Of a stretch of 64,000 nt of DNA, positions 59,657-64,000 are shown piece by piece. Source of the stretch: Pelobates cultripes (lineage: Eukaryota > Chordata > Amphibia > Anura > Pelobatidae); NCBI GenBank assembly GCA_933207985.1, contig OW240913.1, positions 274,709,083 through 274,773,082 on the forward strand, given 5' to 3'. Each line of letters opens with the position of its first letter. The first letter of the stretch is position 1. Under the pieces are notes generated by a model. The model had not been told where the DNA came from, made no database searches, and was given only the letters and a program-made list of their open reading frames with translations. Both the position numbers and the translations under genes were made by a program.

Positions 59657-60706
59657 AATTGTAATCTTTATTTTTAATTTATATATATATCAAGGCTATA
59701 ATGGTACAACCATGGTTACGACTTGGGCCATGGTTACTACTTTCTCTGTCTGTGACATTCAGAGATGCAGACCGTACTTTAGGAGTTAGATTTGTTAATA
59801 CAAGAGGGGTTATTCAAGGAGCTTTGAGGAAGGTAATTAATATTTTGCTATCTTGAATTTTGTTTTCCTGTAGAAAACAAAACCAATCCTCTCTTGGTAG
59901 TGAAGGAAGATTTTATCTTTTCATCTTCTTTGTTCCTATAGACATCTGAGAAGCAATTTTATGATATGTTTTATTATGGTTCAAGCTCTAAAGAAACAAT
60001 TTTACAGATATTGGGTGAGTTTAAGAAATTTGAAATCTGACCATTTAATTAACAATTGTGATTTACAGTATTCCATCAAGATATACACTACTCATAGTAT
60101 TCCATCAAACATGTTCTTTCTTAATTACTATGTCATTCAATAGGTTTCTTTCTAAAAAAAAATCTGACATTACTAAATTGTACGGCGTTAGAATGTTTTA
60201 TTGTAGGAACGCCGATGTGCAGGTTTAGCTTGGGGTTTTTCTGTTGGTTTTTTTTTTTGGTTTTTTGCAATGCAGCAGGCTAATCTGAATATATTAGTTT
60301 GTTTCAAATTTTAGAGATGTAATTTACAATACTTGCTATCATTACAACTAGAAAATGTATCCAATAGTTTTTTTTTAATTGAATCTCTTCTGACATAAAT
60401 TATATTTCCGACATGTTAAATGCTAGGTACATACAATTATGTAACGTCAATAAACAGAATTTTTCTATTACCGTGTTATCTCTTTCTTTCAGGAAATAAA
60501 GACTATCATGATCAGATTTTTTTTTAACTGTTTATTATATGATGTTTTAGGGAAAAATCAAACCTCCTATTGTAGATGAATGGACTTTATATCAGAAAAT
60601 TGTTTGCAAAATATATACGAACATGATTCATCTTATATTTGTCCATTTTTTTCTAGCATATCTCTGAGCTCCGCAAGTGTAAAAACTCAACATTAATGTG
60701 TGCTTT
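59657..60706. other. Unassigned intergenic DNA
   Basis: Probable reversed retroposon start (TCTTTATTTTTAA near 59664). An open stretch at 59701-59835 begins with a signal-peptide-like run but has no homology I recognise. Confidence 0.4.
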
Positions 60707-60784
60707 AACCCCTTAAGGACCAAACGTCTGGAATAAAAGGGAATCAGGACATGTCACACATGTCATGTGTCCTTAAGGGTTTAA
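60707..60784. mobile_element. 78-bp TTAA-flanked MITE
   Basis: TTAACCCCTTAAGGACC to TGTCCTTAAGGGTTTAA; inverted termini over about 15 bp with a core shared by 38676-38740. Confidence 0.8.
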
Positions 60785-60786
60785 AG

Positions 60787-61379
60787 TTAAATGATCACTA
60801 TAGGGTCAGGAGCACAAACATGTATTCTTGACCCTATAGTGTTAACACCACCATCTAGCCCCCCTGGGTCCCTCATGCCTCTATAAATATAGCAAAATCT
60901 TACTGTATTCAAGCCTGAAGCTGTAGATCTGCATGCTGTTTGCCTCAGAAAAACAAGCTGTCTGCTGACATCATCAGAAGTGGTGGCCTGATCCAATCAC
61001 AATGCTTCCCCATAGGATTGGCTGAGACTGACAAGGAGGCAGATCAGGGGCAGAGCCAGCATGATTCAAACACAGCCCTGGCTATCTCCTCATAGAGATG
61101 AATTGAATCAATTAATCTCTATGAGGAAAGTTCAGTGTATGCATGCAGAGGGAGGAGACACTGAATGTTTGGATGCATTTTAGGAAGCCACGACCCAGGA
61201 AAGATCTCTAACATCCATCTGAGGAGTTGCCAGTGAAGTTATCACTAGGTTGGAATGTAAACACTGCATTTTCTCTGAAAAGACAGTGTTTACAGCAAAA
61301 AGCATGAAGGTAATAATTCCAATCACCAGAACAAATTCAATAAGCTTTAGTTGTACTGGTGACTATAGTGTCCCTTTAA
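60787..61379. mobile_element. T2-like MITE, complete
   Basis: TTAAATGATCACTATAGGG at the left and GTGACTATAGTGTCCCTTTAA at the right. It shares inner blocks with 32460-32852 and carries a palindrome CTCATAGAGATGAATTG / CAATTAATCTCTATGAG. Confidence 0.85.
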
Positions 61380-61611
61380 TATAAATTGGTTTGTGATGAA
61401 GAAATTCTTGATTCTTGTTCTGACTGACTAGATAATATAAAGTAGAAGTAGAAGCAGTAGAAATAGGATTTGCTTTGACCTTATCATTAGAGAACCATAG
61501 TACTAGGAGAGATTGGTGGTACCAAGATAAGATTGCATACTCCATTGTTGAAGAGAAACAATACAAGCAATAAAGATTATTTAGTAAGTGCTAGGGACAG
61601 TGTACCTTAAT

Positions 61612-61677
61612 CCAGTGGTTTCCAACCCAGTCATCCTGGACTGTTGGTGGTCCTTAAGGACTGGGTTGGAGAGTAAT
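61612..61677. mobile_element. Small hAT-like MITE fragment
   Basis: CCAGTGGTTTCCAACCCAGTC and its near inverse GACTGGGTTGGAGAG around a short core; the right end is interrupted by the next element. Confidence 0.55.
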
Positions 61678-64000
61678 CAGGGCCAGACTGATCCACGGGA
61701 TACTGAGAAGTTTCCCTGCGGGCTGGCACACTATCAGGCCGGTGGGCGTCCACCTTGTGTGCACCGGCCCACGGGCCGCACGGCAAATTACAAAGTATCC
61801 GGTAGGAGGGCATGCGCTCCCCTCCTGCCGGTCACAGAATGTAGCATGGCCGAGCAGGCAGACCACGGGTAGAGGAGCTTCTGTTCCCCTACCTGGTCTG
61901 ACAGGAGGTGCTCACAGAGAGCACAGAACTGCTTCCTGCCAGACCGGGTAGGGGAACAGAAGCTCCTCTACCCGCGGTCTGCCTGCTCGGCCACATTACA
62001 GCAAGGTACAGGGAGAGCTGGGGGGGGGAGCTAATGGGACACATGGGGTTTGGGGGGTGACTAATGGGGAAAAATGGGGGCTTAGAGGGGACTAATGGGA
62101 CACATGGGGACTGGGGGAAACTAATGAGACACATGGGGGCTGGGGGGAACTAATGGGACACCTGGGGGCTGGGAGGGAATCTAATGGGACACATGAGGGC
62201 TTGGGGAGAACTAACGGGACACATGGGGCTGGGGGGCTATAGGGACACATGAAGCACTGGTAGGGATAACAGGGACACATGAAGGGGTATAGGGATACAT
62301 GAAGGGCTTGGAGGGGGATATAGGAATGCATGAAGGGCTAGGAGGGGCTATATGGACCTATGGAGGGACTGAGGGAGATAATAAGGCACATGGAGGTCTG
62401 GGGGGTAATGAGACACATGGAGGGCTGGGGGAATGAATTGAGACACAGAGGGCTGGGGGGATGGATTGAGAAACATAAATGTCTGGGGGGTTGATTAAGA
62501 AGCATGAAGGGGTGGCAGGGGTAATGATAAACATGTAAGGCAGGAAGGGGTGGAATGAGACACATGGAGAGGCTGGGGAGAAAAAAAACACGGAGGGATC
62601 TGGGGAGAAAGAGACAGAGGGGCTGGGAAAGGGGAACAGGAGACACACAGAGGGGCTGGGAAAGGGAAGAATGACTCACAGAAGGGCTGGGGAAGGGGAG
62701 AATAAGACACACAGAGGCGCTGTGGGAAAAGAGACACACAGAGGTGCTACAGTCTTGGAAAGAGACTAACAGAACATGGGCGTCCGCAGGGCGGGGGCAA
62801 GGGGGGGCACTTGCCCCCCCCCTGGATTTTTCAGCCTGTTCTTAAGGACTGGGTTGGAGAGTAATCAGGGCCAGACTGATCCACCGGGATACTGAGAAGT
62901 TTCCCTGCGGGCTGGCACACTATCCGGCCGGTGGGCGTCCACCTTGTGCGCACCGGCCCACGGGCCGCACGGCAAATTACAAAGTATCCGGTAGGAGGGC
63001 ATGCGCTCCCCTCCTGCCGGTCACAGAATGTAGCATGGCCGAGCAGGCAGACCACGGGTAGAGGAGCTTCTGTTCCCCTACCTGGTCTGACAGGAGGTGC
63101 TCACAGAGAGCACAGAACTGCTTCCTGCCAGACCGGGTAGGGGAACAGAAGCTCCTCTACCCGCGGTCTGCCTGCTCGGCCACATTACAGCAAGGTACAG
63201 GGAGAGCTGGGGGGGGAGCTAATGGGACACATGGGGTCTGGGGGGTGACTAATGGGGAAAAATGGGGGCTTAGAGGGGACTAATGGGACACATGGGGACT
63301 GGGGGAAACTAATGAGACACATGGGGGCTGGGGGGAACTAATGGGACACCTGGGGGCTGGGAGGGAATCTAATGGGACACATGAGGGCTTGGGGAGAACT
63401 AACGGGACACATGGGGCTGGGGGGCTATAGGGACACATGAAGCACTGGTAGGGATAACAGGGACACATGAAGGGGTATAGGGATACATAAAGGGCTTGGA
63501 GGGGGATATAGGAATGCATGAAGGGCTAGGAGGGGCTATAGGGACCTATGGAGGGACTGAGGGAGATAATAAGGCACATGGAGGTCTGGGGGGTAATGAG
63601 ACACATGGAGGGCTGGGGGAATGAATTGAGACACAGAGGGCTGGGGGGATGGATTGAGAAACATAAATGTCTGGGGGGTTGATTTAGAAGCATGAAGGGG
63701 TGGCAGGGGTAATGATAAACATGTAAGGCAGGAAGGGGTGGAATGAGTCACATGGAGAGGCTGGGGAGAAAAAAAACACGGAGGGGTCTGGGGAGAAAGA
63801 GACAGAGGGGCTGGGAAAGGGGAACAGGAGACACACAGAGGGGCTGGGAAAGGGAAGAATGACTCACAGAAGGGCTGGGGAAGGGGAGAATGAGACACAC
63901 AGAGGCGCTGTGGGAAAAGAGACACACAGAGGTGCTACAGTCTTGGAAAGAGACTAACAGAACATGGGCGTCCGCAGGGGGGGGGGCAAGGGGGGGCACT
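61653..64000. repeat. 1188-bp tandem duplication (two units, second cut by the window edge)
   Basis: Unit 1 is 61653-62840, unit 2 62841-64000, near-identical. Each contains a 25-bp flank, a CAGGGCCAGACTG hAT-like head (61678, 62866) related to that at 53794, a palindrome, a long G-rich minisatellite with units like ggactaatgggacacatgg, and a terminal block with runs of G and C. No protein is encoded; the many short Pro/Ser/Val-rich frames are repeat artefacts. Confidence 0.9.
61839..62000. repeat. Long palindrome in the tandem unit
   Basis: Arms 61839-61913 and about 61922-62000 are inverted copies (GGCCGAGCAGGCAGACC / GGTCTGCCTGCTCGGCC) around a short loop. The equivalent in unit 2 is 63027-63186. 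The sequence differs from the palindrome at 53965 although the head is related. Confidence 0.9.

Noticed and set aside
59701..59835. Possible exon with signal-peptide-like start followed by GTAATT
   Set aside because: Short, no homology recognised, and it follows a reversed retroposon-like T-rich sequence.
62092..63999. Many Pro/Ser/Val-rich frames in the last 2 kb
   Set aside because: Translations of the G-rich minisatellite, repeated in both tandem units.

Overview
The window is vertebrate nuclear DNA and most likely comes from a frog (anuran). It contains a single host gene, a vertebrate POPDC3 orthologue. The rest is dominated by repeats of kinds familiar from frog genomes: TTAA-flanked miniature elements resembling Xenopus T2/Kolobok MITEs, Tc1/mariner elements, hAT-type elements with 8-bp target duplications, L2/CR1-like LINE fragments and LTR elements. 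The species cannot be named from the sequence. There are no tRNA or rRNA genes, no CRISPR arrays and no bacterial-type operons.

Layout. 1-14 kb is intergenic: LINE fragments (2-511, 2890-3545, 4381-4459), a TTAA MITE (1333-1536), two opposite copies of one LTR family (4890-5410 and 11777-12204), a 16-bp minisatellite split by a foldback insertion (8556-9770) and a Tc1/mariner element whose transposase spacing I count as DD37E (9919-11333). 15.05-29.5 kb is a large endogenous retrovirus-like element on the minus strand: 3' LTR, a short class-I-fusion-like env, pol (RT, two RNase H domains, integrase), a tandemly duplicated protease region and gag. A 100-N assembly gap joins two related but different copies of gag/pro. 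The 5' LTR is truncated and folded into an inverted repeat. 30-35 kb holds composite nonautonomous DNA elements, a 480-bp insertion carrying a hammerhead-ribozyme-like motif, and a dead DD34E Tc1 element with a MITE inside it. 37.5-58 kb is popdc3 on the plus strand: coding exons at 37555-38045, 53012-53120 and 57715-58011, with introns of about 15.0 and 4.6 kb full of MITEs and hAT elements. 58-64 kb is 3' flank with MITEs, ending in a 1188-bp tandem duplication.

How the parts relate. Only popdc3 looks functional: three exons with clean splice sites encode 298 aa. The retroelement proteins once worked together as particle and replication machinery but are broken by frameshifts and stop codons. 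The most unusual material is in this element: a second protease fold lacking the catalytic triad, a gag with no zinc knuckle, a UUUUUUA frameshift site, and an F-protein-like env. Also notable are three scattered hammerhead-like motifs, and hAT elements that carry long palindromes followed by minisatellites.
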